This document shows, one piece after another, positions 40,312 through 50,342 of a stretch of DNA of 58,466 nt. The notes beneath the pieces are model-generated. The model had not been told where the DNA came from. It did not search any database and saw only the letters and a program-made list of their open reading frames with translations. The stretch spans positions 1 through 58,466 of the forward strand of contig JBNGIQ010003354.1 of the NCBI GenBank assembly GCA_049999765.1, read 5' to 3'. Within the stretch, counting starts at the first letter, position 1. The number at the start of each line of letters is the position of its first letter. Made by a program: the position numbers and the translations under genes. The DNA is from Phaeoceros laevis (Eukaryota > Anthocerotophyta > Anthocerotopsida > Notothyladales).

Positions 40312-40438
40312 AAGGCAGAAAATCATTATTAGTATGCCCCATAGATGCGTCGTTGTAAGCAAAGGAGGATGGGTACGGTGTCCAAGTGGCACCTCGTTTT
40401 GGCGACACGTATATGCTAAGGCCAGCAACACATTAGGC

Positions 40439-40510
40439 CATTAGGCCAGACCTCTTATCACAAAAATCTTTGCATTAGGCCAGACCTCTTGATCACAAAA
40501 ATCTTTGCAT
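40439..40510. repeat. ~35 bp tandem repeat, two copies
   Basis: CATTAGGCCAGACCTCTT...CACAAAAATCTTTG occurs twice in a row just downstream of the PPR-E+ gene. A 24 bp tandem (GTCCTTCATCAAAGTAGATT, 40571-40618) lies nearby, inside the broken HEM4-like gene. Confidence 0.7.
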
Positions 40511-40538
40511 GCGCTGCTTATTGCACTCATTTACAAGT

Positions 40539-41580
40539 TTACGCTGATGAAGCGTCAAAGCAGTGTGTCAGTCCTTCATCAAAGTAGATTGTAAGTCCTT
40601 CATCAAAGTAGATTGTGAGGGCACCGACGATTCCCGAAAACCTGTGGAACTTGGAGCCTACCACGTCCACTTGCACTCCTAATCTGGCGGCGCCTTCAGC
40701 TGTGACTGGACCATGAGCTGCCACCACGCATCTTCCTTCGGCCAGGCCGTTGAGCTCTTGAGCAGTCATTTGAAGAGACTTGAGAAGTCCCTCCACTTCT
40801 GCAGTGAAGATTAGAGCGTCGCAGGCCAAGCGGGGATGAGGCGGGTCTTGCGTGAGGAGAGGGTTTGTGGAAAGAGCGCCCATCCATCTGGTCACGTAAG
40901 CATTCACCCGCATAGGCTGCCACCCGGCTGCGCTCAAGGCTTGCAGGAAGGCACAACATGAGGTTCCTGCAGATCATGGACAAGGGGGACAGGGCAGAGG
41001 AGGCGCTGGTTTCTGCCAGGTCCCAGGGAATCCACCAGAGAGGCAGGGGAGGCGAGTGGTGGTGTCAGGTATGTGACTCTAGGGTTGCCGGGGAAGAGGT
41101 TCAGGTCTTGGAAAAGATCCATGTCCTTCTCCAGAGCTGCAAGGATGAAAGGCTCACCTGCTGCTGAGAGTGGGGATGGTCTGCCATACTAGCCCTTGAA
41201 GTGAATGCGATTCCTCGAACTCCTTCGATGCTGCTGCTCCTGGACGTTTGTTGATTCTGAGATGGATCACTGAGGCTACTCCCCCACAGGCTAGCCACGA
41301 CATCTAGCTGAGTTGCAGGAGTAGACTCGACAGCTATAGTGGCACACCAAAGAGGACTTGCTCCTGCTGAAGTCAGAATTTCCTCGAGCCGATGTTCATA
41401 CTCTACTACTTCAGCACTTCCTCGAGCCGATGTTCATACTCTACTGGTGTTGTGAATGCCACCACACGACCGACGAGCTTGCTTGTGCTGCTTTTGCTGT
41501 CCTGGGAATGAGTCTCACTTTTTCTTGCACTAGCTCTGGTCCTCTTGTGGCTGGCTGCTTCCATTCCCTCGGTCCAGCAA
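40539..41580 (-). pseudogene. Uroporphyrinogen-III synthase (HEM4)-family gene, broken
   Basis: Minus-strand pieces line up with a bacterial-type HEM4 protein: GRVVAFTTPVEYEHRLEEVL, SAGASPLWCATIAVEST, GIAFTSRASM, GEPFILAALEKDMDLFQDL, RVTYLTPPLASPASLVDSLG, LLCPVPLV, AAGWQPMRVNAYVTRWMG, DALIFTAEVEGLLKSLQ, VVAAHGPVTAEGAARLGVQ, then VDVVGSKF. The family closes and rearranges the tetrapyrrole ring in heme/chlorophyll synthesis, though plants have other HEM4-like members of uncertain role. The pieces are in different frames. A 38 bp tandem duplication (41381-41445 region) breaks the N-terminus, about one base is missing near 40950, and a third shift sits near 41165. A 24 bp repeat adds TIYFDEGL twice near the end. 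Short introns could explain one shift but not all. Confidence 0.65.
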
Positions 41581-41972
41581 CAGCTCACTGACCTCGGGTG
41601 ACTCCCAGAGGTTGCCAGGCCTAGAAAATGCTGGCAGATATTCTGTACAACGTGCCCACATTTTTCCACCCGCTCAGACCCCCTTCTTGTGGCAAACAGC
41701 TTTACAGAAGAGAGAGGCCTAGGGTGGCACAAATTGGCGGATCCTTGACAATACCAGGACAGTGCCTGGTCCACAGCTTGTCGCACATGAGCTCCAACCC
41801 CGCCATGCTCACTTCCTACTGTACATCAAAAGAGCTCAGTCATCTCGTGCAGGATCCCATTTCCACCAAAACGCAATTCCGCAACCCACTCCCCCGGGTG
41901 AGCCCAGCCGTAGGCTTGCGATAGCTTGTCAAATAGGTCGCCCGAGCCCTGGGGCATACCATACTAGTTTAA

Positions 41973-42281
41973 GTGCCGTGCGGTTGAATGAAAATGATGC
42001 TGCAGCATCTTCATTGATGATCAACATTTATGTGGCTGCTGATATGCTTGAGGATGCCAAGAAGGTTCAGGCGATGGGAGTGACAAGGCGTGCCTGGAAG
42101 CAGCCAGGGCAAAGCTGATGTGGAGAGCCATGGGCGGAACTGTACGTACCTTTGTGGTTGGGGATGTGGAACATCCTAAGGCGACAACATAGACATCAAT
42201 GTATGTATGTATCAAGCCGCGCGATGTGTCTGTCAAAATGAACGAGGATGTATCATGTAGTAGCAGCTAGAAGGCAGAAAA
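41973..42281 (+). pseudogene. Partial copy 1 of the upstream PPR-E+ gene's 3' end
   Basis: The sequence from GTGCCGTGCGGTTGAATG repeats 40031 onward of the gene at 37945-40311: the last part of the E domain, E+ and 3' flank, to AAGGCAGAAA. The frame (AVRLNENDAA, VAADMLEDAKK) hits a stop at KQPGQS because of small indels. It is not attached to any PPR repeats. Confidence 0.85.
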
Positions 42282-42570
42282 GATTTGAACGTGCCGTCCG
42301 GTCGAATGAGAATGGCGCTGCAGCATATTCATTGATGATCAACATTTATGTGGCTGCTGACATACTTGAGGACGCCAAGAAGGTTTAGGCGATGAGGGTG
42401 ACAAGGCGTGCCTGGAAGCAGCCAGAGCAGAGCTGGTGGAGTGACATGGGCGGAATTGTACATACTTTCGCGGTTGGGGATGTGGAACATCCTAGAGGCG
42501 ACGACATAAACATCAAGCTGCGCGATGTGTCTTTCAAAATGAGGATCATGTTGTAGCAGCTCAAAGGTTC
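42282..42570 (+). pseudogene. Partial copy 2 of the same PPR-E+ 3' end
   Basis: Directly follows copy 1 and again begins at GATTTGAACGTGCC. Substitutions include a stop (GGTTTAGGCG in place of GGTACAGGCG). It ends near TGTTGTAGCAGCTCAAAGG, about 20 bases from the stop of the next, minus-strand PPR gene. The two copies are a tandem array of roughly 300 bp units. Confidence 0.85.
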
Positions 42571-42591
42571 CTTGGATGGGCCCTTAATCCA

Positions 42592-45336
42592 TCATCTCCC
42601 CATCATGACAAACAGAGACTCCAGGTTCACATATATCTGGTGACTTTCAGGATGCTGTCCATCCTCCACTAAAAACGCATGGACGGCTCCCCCATAGTCG
42701 GTCCACCAGCTCTGCCCAGGCTGCTTGCATGCTCGTTTCTGCCCCTCCTTTGCATCCATATCCTTCAACTCCTCCCACATGTGAGTAGCTGCATAGATGT
42801 TGGACATCAAGGCATACGGTGCAGCATCCTCCTTATCCAGCCCAACGGCAGATTCAAATGCCTGTAGTCCAAGATCTGCCTGACTCCACTTCTGGCAAGC
42901 ACCGAGAACACTTTCCCAAACTGCACCATCAGGTTGGAAAGGCATCTTCCTGACCATTTCCACAGCCTCATCCAAGTGGCCAGCACGGCCAAGGAGATCA
43001 ACCATGCAAGTGTAGTGCTCAATGGTTGGAGAAACACCAAAGTCTATCCTCATAGCCTCGAAGTACTTTTGACCCTCATACAGGAGACCCAAGTGACTGC
43101 ACACAGTGAGAATACTAAGAAACGTGATGCCGTCCGGTTGTATGCCTTCCTGCCTCATAGTCTCGAACGAATTAAAAACAGCTTCGCTGTCTCCTGTGCG
43201 AGCATATCCTGCAATCAATGCACTCCAGGTGACAATGTTTTTTGTATGCAGGGCATCGAACACCTGCTGAGCATCAGCCATACTCCCACATCTACAATAC
43301 ATGTCGATCAGGGCACTAGCCACAAATGGACTGGTGAGCTCAACTCCAGAGTTGTAAATTTGAGCATGGATCTCCTTTCCCTTCTCCAGTCCTGCCACAC
43401 TCCCACAAGCCTTGAGTGCACCAAGGAACGTTCGGCCATTGGGTGCCACGGATTCCTGTTGCATCAGTGAATACAATCTCAGAGCCTCCTCTCCCTCGTC
43501 CATCTGTGCATATCCAATGATCATGGCAGTCCACGAAACCACATTACGGATAGGCATGTTCTTGAAGACATGCCTAGCCTTGCTCAGGCTCCCACATTTT
43601 GCGTACACGTCTACCAACATGGTTCCTACATATACGTCAGCCTCGAACCCACCCTTCACTATGTCCAGGTGGATGACCCCGACTTGCTCCATGCACAAGC
43701 TTTCAGAGAGAGACACGTCGCCCTTCTTTCCATCGTCTAAAGCAACCATGCTCCTACAAGCCTTTAGTACAGCAACAAATGTTCGAGAGTCTGGTAACAC
43801 CCCTTCATGTTGCATCTGTCTATAAATTTGCAGAGCCACTTCACCTTCTCCTACTTCAGCGTATCCTAATATCATGGCAGTCCATGACACCAGGTTAGGA
43901 TGAGGTATGCTCTCAAAAACACACCTAGCATCCACCATGCTCCTGCACTTCACATATACGTTGACAAGAATGTTGCCCAGAAAAACATCTATCTTACACC
44001 CAGTCTTCATCATGTGCACTTGGAGGGCTCTTACGTCCTCCACCCATCGTTTTTTCACATGCTCACCATAACTCCTGTTCCCCTCTACCAAGTTACCGTA
44101 AGCTCTGAGAGCACCAACAAGAGTTCGTTCATTGGGTACTACCCTTTCCCCTTGCATCCGTGTGTATAATCGCAAAGCCTCCTCGCCCATTTCTACCTGC
44201 ACATACCCGAAGATCATGGCATTCCAGGAAACCACATCACGGTGAGGCATCTTCTCAAACACATCCCTCGCACTTTCCAGGCTCCCACACCTGGCATACA
44301 CATCCACCAACATTGTTGCCACGAATACATCCGACTCAGACCCATGCTTGACCAACTCCGAGTGAATTCTTTTGAGTTGTTCCATGCATCTATGTTTCAA
44401 AATTGTCACATCTGCGTCATCCCTTGCCTCTACTGTTGCAAGGTTACTGCTGCAGGCCTTGAGTGCAGCAACAAATGTTCGGTCATCTGCCACCACACCA
44501 TCCTCATGCATTCGTGCATACAGCTGCAAAGCCCCATCACCATCTCCCATGTTTGCAAGCGCCAGGATCATTGCATTCCAAGTGATCACATCCCGTTGCG
44601 GCATGCTCTCAAAGACATGCCTAGCGTCCACCAGGCTCCCACATTTTGAGTACGCATCCACTAGCATGTTCCCAACAAACAGATTTGAGTCAAATCCCCT
44701 CTTCACTACATCTGAGTGTATGGCTCTGAGGTGCTCCAAGCATAGTTGTCTGACCAATGTGCCCTCACCATTGCACCCCTCTTTCCTAGCTACCAGGCTG
44801 CTGCAAGCCTTTAGCACGCTAACAAATGTTCGGTCATTGGGTACCATACCCTCCTGTTTCATCCTTGCAAACAGCTGCAAGGCCACTTCAGCCTCGTTCC
44901 GCTGCGCGTACCCCATAATCATGGCATTCCACGGAGCAACATCCCGATATAGCATTGTCTCAAAGACGCTTCTGGCATCCACCAGGCTGCCACACTTTAT
45001 GTAGACATCCACCAGCATCGTTCCTACATATACATCCAACTCCAACCGACTGGCAACAACCTGAGCATGAATGTGCCTTGCATTTTCCAGGTCCTTTAAA
45101 GTGCTGCATGCTTTCAGCGCGGCAACAAAGGTGTATGAGCTCAGCTTCACTCCGCCTTGTCGCATTTCCTCATAGATCCTGAGCGCCTTTCTACTCTCCC
45201 CACACTTGACATGTTGAAATATGAGTGCTGTCCAGGAAATCGGATTCTGTCGAGGTGGCCTTAAGCGCTTTGAAGACGAGGACGTGCAGATATAGTATGT
45301 GCTTACAAAGATTCCAGAAAGATGGCAACAGGTCAT
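42592..45336 (-). CDS. PPR-E+ protein without DYW domain, about 914 aa
   Basis: The first in-frame ATG is 45336 (MTCCHLSGIFVSTYY). The same frame is open without ATG up to about 45609 and may be an upstream exon or extension (LDRHRTCCSKSGIHLLREVL). Seven PPR units follow (NPISWTAL, YRDVAPW, QRDVITW, HRDVVSW, HPNLVSW, IRNVVSW, TKNIVTW). E motifs (CMVDLLGRAGHLDEAVEM) and E+ (KQPGQSWWTD, VHAFLVEDGQHPESHQIY) end at MMGR. Unlike the other E+ genes, I find no PDF module in or just upstream of the frame. Predicted role: organellar RNA site recognition, with a DYW partner in trans if it acts in editing. Confidence 0.85.
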   Translation of the reverse strand: MTCCHLSGIFVSTYYICTSSSSKRLRPPRQNPISWTALIFQHVKCGESRKALRIYEEMRQGGVKLSSYTFVAALKACSTLKDLENARHIHAQVVASRLELDVYVGTMLVDVYIKCGSLVDARSVFETMLYRDVAPWNAMIMGYAQRNEAEVALQLFARMKQEGMVPNDRTFVSVLKACSSLVARKEGCNGEGTLVRQLCLEHLRAIHSDVVKRGFDSNLFVGNMLVDAYSKCGSLVDARHVFESMPQRDVITWNAMILALANMGDGDGALQLYARMHEDGVVADDRTFVAALKACSSNLATVEARDDADVTILKHRCMEQLKRIHSELVKHGSESDVFVATMLVDVYARCGSLESARDVFEKMPHRDVVSWNAMIFGYVQVEMGEEALRLYTRMQGERVVPNERTLVGALRAYGNLVEGNRSYGEHVKKRWVEDVRALQVHMMKTGCKIDVFLGNILVNVYVKCRSMVDARCVFESIPHPNLVSWTAMILGYAEVGEGEVALQIYRQMQHEGVLPDSRTFVAVLKACRSMVALDDGKKGDVSLSESLCMEQVGVIHLDIVKGGFEADVYVGTMLVDVYAKCGSLSKARHVFKNMPIRNVVSWTAMIIGYAQMDEGEEALRLYSLMQQESVAPNGRTFLGALKACGSVAGLEKGKEIHAQIYNSGVELTSPFVASALIDMYCRCGSMADAQQVFDALHTKNIVTWSALIAGYARTGDSEAVFNSFETMRQEGIQPDGITFLSILTVCSHLGLLYEGQKYFEAMRIDFGVSPTIEHYTCMVDLLGRAGHLDEAVEMVRKMPFQPDGAVWESVLGACQKWSQADLGLQAFESAVGLDKEDAAPYALMSNIYAATHMWEELKDMDAKEGQKRACKQPGQSWWTDYGGAVHAFLVEDGQHPESHQIYVNLESLFVMMGR

Positions 45337-46026
45337 GGCAGAGTTGGCCAGTCGGAAGATAGAGCGAGTACTACGGACTTGCAAGTCGTCAGCATCTGCA
45401 GTCCTCCCTGCAACATAACAACCAGTGTCGGTTTCAAAACGGGGTCTACTGATCTTCTCGGGAGACGCATCCTCTTGTAAGACCTCACGGAGGAGGTGAA
45501 TGCCACTTTTAGAGCAGCAAGTACGGTGGCGATCGAGGCGAACTGTTTCTTTCCCATCACAGAGGTGGATAAAAATGTCCTGCTGGTGTAAGATGCCCGA
45601 GACGAACGCGTTGTCCGGCCTTCACACAAAGTTAATTTTGTTCGTCAACGGGCTATGACCAAGTTGGTGTTCCGGCTGGGTAGCCCTGATGAAGGACGCG
45701 GCTGCACATGCAAACATCAGGCGCTCTGTCACTCCTCCTGCCTCTTGTGCCGGCCTCTGCCGGCGAGAGCACGCATGCTGGAGGTAAGTGGAGGTCATTC
45801 CGCGCACGACGGCAGCAGGAAAGGGAAATCTGCTGGGAGCCCAGGCGTCCTGCCGACTCTGTTACACTGTGGTAGGCTCCGGAATGTTCATCGCACCGCA
45901 ACAAAGAAGGAAAGAAGAAGGGGATTGCCGCTAGCTGTCCTGTCAGTGGCACCTCCTCCGGCCATTTCGACATATTCCACAGAGCAAGTACCGTCCTCAT
46001 TGTTTTCTTGAATCTGTCAGTCAACA

Positions 46027-47847
46027 ATGGCAGGTGCGTCTAACGGAATGCCGCCACAGCAGCCGCAGCAGCGGGGGGAGCCGGCGCAGGCATTAGCAAC
46101 TGATGCTGTACTAGCCTTGGGTCGTGGGTTCGATGTCACCTCGGACATTCGGCTGAGAAATGTGCGCTCCTCGGTGTCTCGGTTGGTGTACGTTGACGAG
46201 GACCAGGTGCAGGACTTGGTACTGCCGGGGGGACTGATTGTAAGCAATGTTTCTGCAGACATAAGCTGTGACAAAGGAGAAAGCACCCGTTACCAATCCG
46301 AGATCTTGTCTTACCAGGAAATGTCTGAGCGTTTCAACAAGGGTCTAGGTATTACTGGGAAAATGCCCCTTGGTCTTTTCAATTCCATGTTCAACTTCAA
46401 TGGCACATGGCAGCAGGATGCGTCTGCTACTCGTAGTCTAGCTCTGGACGGCTGGTTCTTCACCAATTACTGTTTACAGCTCACAAGATCTCCTCTGATG
46501 CTACAAGACCATGTCAGGGCCGCAGTACCTGCAGCATGGGACGCAGCTGCCCTGGCCAGCTTCATTGGGACGTTTGGAACCCACATCATTGTCAGTATCA
46601 AAGTTGGGGGAAAGGATGTTGTGTATTTGAGGCAGCACCAAGATTCACAGCTAGCAGCCTCTGAGGTCCAGAGGCATCTAATGAAAATTGCAGATGGTAG
46701 GTTTGCAGATGCTTTCAGGCACCCCAATGACCCTGCTGCTATGATGAGGAAAGACAGGGCCAGAGAAAATGTGGCTTCAGTACAGCTACAAGGGCTGCAT
46801 GCCCCTGAAGATGTGAAAGTCAATGGGGATTTGGAAATTGTGTTCCGCCGAAGGGGAGGGGACGATCTTGTCAGGCGGCACGCCGAATGGCTAGAATCTG
46901 TGTCGAGGAACCCAGATGTAATCTCCATGACTTTTGTTCCCATCACCTCCTTGCTTAATGCTGTGCCTGGCAGTGGGTTCTTGAGCCATGCAATGAATCT
47001 CTATATGCGGTACAAACCTCCAATTGAGGAGTTGCGGTATTTTTTGGAATTCCAGTGCCCGCGACTGTGGTCACCTGCAGTGTATGAGATGCCTCTGAGC
47101 AAGCAACCTAGCAAAGAGCCCGTCTTTCCTTCTATCCAGTTTAGTCTTATGGGACCCAAACTCTATGTGAGCACAACGCAGGTTAGTGTTGGCAGGAAGC
47201 CCATAACTGGCCTGCGACTATTCCTAGAGGGTAAGAAAGCCAACAGGATTGCCATTCACCTTCAGCATCTATCCACACTGCCGAAGATCTTACAGCCATA
47301 CTGGGATGGGCATCTGCCCATTGGTGCCCCACAGTGGAAAGAACCCGAGGAGCAGGATAGCAGGTGGTTTGAACCAGTCCTTTGGAAAGGCTTCTCCCAT
47401 GTCAGCACAGCTCCAATTGAGTTCAGCGAATCTTGGATTGGCGAGGCAACCAGTGCCCTGATTGTCACAGGAGCTCAGCTACGAGTATGGGACTTGGGCA
47501 TGAAATCTGTTCTCTATCTGAGACTCCTATACTCCAAGATCCCGGGATGCTCTATCAGGCGCTCAGTTTGGGATCACACTCCAAATCCCCAAATGAGCAC
47601 TCAAATGTCAGGGTTACTGCGATTTGGAGGGCAGCCTCCGAAGCCTGCCACAATCATCCAGGACTCTGCTCTCTTTCCAGCAGGTCCCCCTGTTCATCAG
47701 TCCAAGCTGTTAAAATTTGTAGACTTAACGGAAATGGTTCGAGGACCACAAGACATACCAGGCCATTGGCTTGTTAGTGGAGCGAAGTTGGATGTGGATA
47801 AGGGTAAGATATCTGTAAGAGTGAAATATTCTCTGCTGCACTATTAA
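46027..47847 (+). CDS. MACPF-domain protein, CAD1/NSL1 type, 606 aa
   Basis: The plant CAD1/NSL1 family of MACPF proteins acts in restraint of cell death and defence signalling in Arabidopsis; plants have a few members. Residues 25-75 match the family start (ALGRGFDVTSDIRLR). The MACPF signature is FGTHIIVSIKVGG at 183-195. Conserved downstream blocks include PLSKQPSKEPVFPSIQFSLM, KPITGLRLFLEGKKANRIAI and LVSGAKLDVDKGKISVRVKY near the end. Length is usual for the family. The ATG sits in a good context (CAACAATGG). The gene is intronless here, whereas the angiosperm genes I know are split. No secretion signal is seen. It interrupts the PPR array. Confidence 0.92.
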   Translation: MAGASNGMPPQQPQQRGEPAQALATDAVLALGRGFDVTSDIRLRNVRSSVSRLVYVDEDQVQDLVLPGGLIVSNVSADISCDKGESTRYQSEILSYQEMSERFNKGLGITGKMPLGLFNSMFNFNGTWQQDASATRSLALDGWFFTNYCLQLTRSPLMLQDHVRAAVPAAWDAAALASFIGTFGTHIIVSIKVGGKDVVYLRQHQDSQLAASEVQRHLMKIADGRFADAFRHPNDPAAMMRKDRARENVASVQLQGLHAPEDVKVNGDLEIVFRRRGGDDLVRRHAEWLESVSRNPDVISMTFVPITSLLNAVPGSGFLSHAMNLYMRYKPPIEELRYFLEFQCPRLWSPAVYEMPLSKQPSKEPVFPSIQFSLMGPKLYVSTTQVSVGRKPITGLRLFLEGKKANRIAIHLQHLSTLPKILQPYWDGHLPIGAPQWKEPEEQDSRWFEPVLWKGFSHVSTAPIEFSESWIGEATSALIVTGAQLRVWDLGMKSVLYLRLLYSKIPGCSIRRSVWDHTPNPQMSTQMSGLLRFGGQPPKPATIIQDSALFPAGPPVHQSKLLKFVDLTEMVRGPQDIPGHWLVSGAKLDVDKGKISVRVKYSLLHY

Positions 47848-48837
47848 GTAGAGTTTCTAACATTCATTTTGTATAAAAAATTTGTGGATTACACATGGAT
47901 GGAAGGGTCTTAATTTCCAAAAGTGCATCTAGTTTGACGTAGAAAGATTGGAAGTTGCTCAAAACATTCTTCATATCGAAAGCTTTTGCTACTTGATATC
48001 ATCCCCTCCAACTAGATACAGTAAAGCGTCCATTGCCCGTCTCTTTGCCTCTCTCGATGATCTGGTTGCACGCCTCCTACGGGACTGGCCTGTTAAATGT
48101 CTATGATTGCATACCCACCACCTATGGCTCTATCTCTCTGCCGATTTGACTTCTGCTTTTGAGACTTTGGCCCGGCCACTTATCTGTTATATCTTTGATT
48201 CTGCAAGCAAGCGTGTGTAGATAGCAACTCATGGAGTGTACTAAACCATCTGGATTTTGGTGTTTCTAGCTAGAAGGACCATGTGCTCCTGGGATTCATG
48301 CGAGCTTTGTTTTTCCCACGATAGGTCTGCTCGTTCTCGTCTCCATATTTTTGTCTGGAGGGTAATGTCTCCATGTGTGGACCAGTTTGGTAGGAAAGTA
48401 CCCGTTAATCAACATAAAAACACCCGTAGCTAGTCAAGGTGGCCCAAACGTATGCGACCAACTTTAACTTAAGTTGATCTACATGTACGCATGTTCAGAG
48501 AATTATGGTAGCGTATCCTAAACGATATTTGAGACAGTGGCGGTGGCATCGCACAAGAGCATGTACCATGACAAATGATAACAGCTGAAACTGACAGAGG
48601 ACCAGTTGTTTTAGCCATACGATGCCACTAAGGACAGAAACCACCACGTTACTCAACGACAATGGACCCGTCCCCTGAACTCGGGGCCCCTCGACCACTC
48701 GTACAATACTGGGAGGGTGACACCAAAATGCTACTTGAAGCAATTTTCCGGCTGGAAGCAGTGACGCATTGATGCACTGATTCAGCTCCACCCGCGGGGA
48801 AATGTCACCGTGAGTGATAATTATCAACTGATGAAAC
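47848..48837. other. Intergenic, no gene recognised
   Basis: 990 bp between the 3' ends of convergent genes. One plus-strand stretch (about 48010-48220) reads as several interrupted coding-like segments (ARLFASLDDLVARLLRDWP, LTSAFETLARPLICYIFDSA), possibly a decayed gene or transposon. I cannot name it. Confidence 0.4.
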
Positions 48838-49827
48838 CTAGGTTGCCGCAGAACCACCCTTCCCTTTCTTTTTCTGAATCTTCTTCTGGTAGAACTCCAA
48901 TTCCTTCCCTTCCAGAATGTAGCTGCACAAGTGAACAACAAGGTCAGCAATAGAAGGCTCACTGTCCGGAGGACCCGGGGAGAAAAATCATTAAGCAGGG
49001 AACCCACCCGTCAGCACGACCACACTGGCCAGGCCTAGAGGAAATCGATGCCAGCAAGCGACCGCCAGCAAATTGATCCTCCAAATGACTGTCCAAAGTT
49101 CGCCCCGCCACCCTCTTCTCCACCTTGCGGAGTACATGCGCACTCTTCTTCTTTTCTTCCTCGCCGCCCGCAGTTTCCTGTGCCGTCAGCGCAACAGCCA
49201 CTTTCATCAGCCCTAAACGAGGTCAAGGATTCAAATTCAGGTGATCCAACCTAGTAGTTGCAAGGCAGCAGAGCATCGTTACAGATTCGTCCTGACACGC
49301 TCACCTCAGCAGATTCCTTCTTCCCGACGGGCTGTTTGCTCTTCTTGCCAATCTCAACACCGTAGTGCTGACTGTACCACTGGCGAAACGGGGCAGCATC
49401 AACCTGTATGATGGCACTCCTTACCAGAGTCTGCGTTCGCACAAGCTCATTGTTGGATGCGTTATAGACCACATCCAGAATACGGGTCTTCCGGGTGACA
49501 GCCTCCGAACCCCATGAGAAGTTCCCAGTATCCAGCCTTAGCGCCCTGAACTTGAAATTTCCTCCTCGGACTCGGAGCCTGCGAACAGTCTTGTTGCTCG
49601 ACAGCTTTGTGTTGGCTGGTTGCCTGCCCAGCTCATACCTACACGACACCCACAAAACAAAAGCCGAGCATGCTTTGAGCAGACACTCCATATCAACACC
49701 AGCAAAACAGAGCCGCATAGCAGCTGCATGTCGCAGCTCAGCACTCTCACTTCCTCTTCTTGCGCCAAGACTTCTTCTTGCCTCCTGTGGCGCGCCTCTT
49801 GTGAGTTGAATCCCGCGAAATACCCAT
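48838..49827 (-). CDS. RPS8: Cytosolic 40S ribosomal protein eS8, four exons, 221 aa
   Basis: Exons on the minus strand are 49751-49827, 49305-49638, 49008-49177 and 48838-48922; the introns are 112, 127 and 84 bp, all GT-AG, and the sum is 666 bp with stop TAG. The protein starts [19 protein letters not shown] and passes through [40 protein letters not shown] and [16 protein letters not shown]. It ends [18 protein letters not shown] followed by GKGGSAAT. This is eS8 along its whole length, of normal plant size. It is a structural protein of the small cytosolic subunit. The short introns give a useful measure of this genome's gene structure. The PPR-E+ gene on the other side is divergent, with about 500 bp between starts. 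Confidence 0.95.
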
Positions 49828-50342
49828 CGTGGAGTGCGATTACCTGCTCTCCCGCTACTGTTGTTGCAGTGCCTGAAAGGAAGAAATCATCGCCAGAGCC
49901 CTTCTTAAACAGTTAGCCCTACAATAAACTTAGGGTTTGTTATCGGCTGCATCCAACAATGAAATGGCAGGGGGCCTAATAATGAAGAAGACTGCAGACT
50001 ACGTGTAATAGTAACCGAACGTCACCTTGATGGGTCCGTGACCTTATCAGTTCCCAACTACTACACGTCGAAGCGGAGCCTAAGAAGAGCATGTTTGATG
50101 CCCCTTCCAGCCTTCCAGATGTGCATTCCATTCTGTGCATTCCAGATTGGGAGTGAGCAGTGGCGAAAGCAAGAGGACGGGCGGAGAGCTGACAGTAGTG
50201 CTGCTGTGTGTCTCTTCGCTCTTAGACAGCTGCCTGTAACTTTCATCCAGCCTTCTGCGCACGCCACATTGCGCAACATTCATTGGAGAGCTTGTGCCCC
50301 GTCCAACCCAGTAGCAGGACACCCGGCGTAACAAAGTCCCAG
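49828..50342. other. Divergent promoter region of eS8 and PPR-E+ gene
   Basis: About 515 bp separate the two start codons. No repeated element or further gene is recognised. eS8 genes commonly have a 5' UTR intron; this cannot be settled from sequence. Confidence 0.4.
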
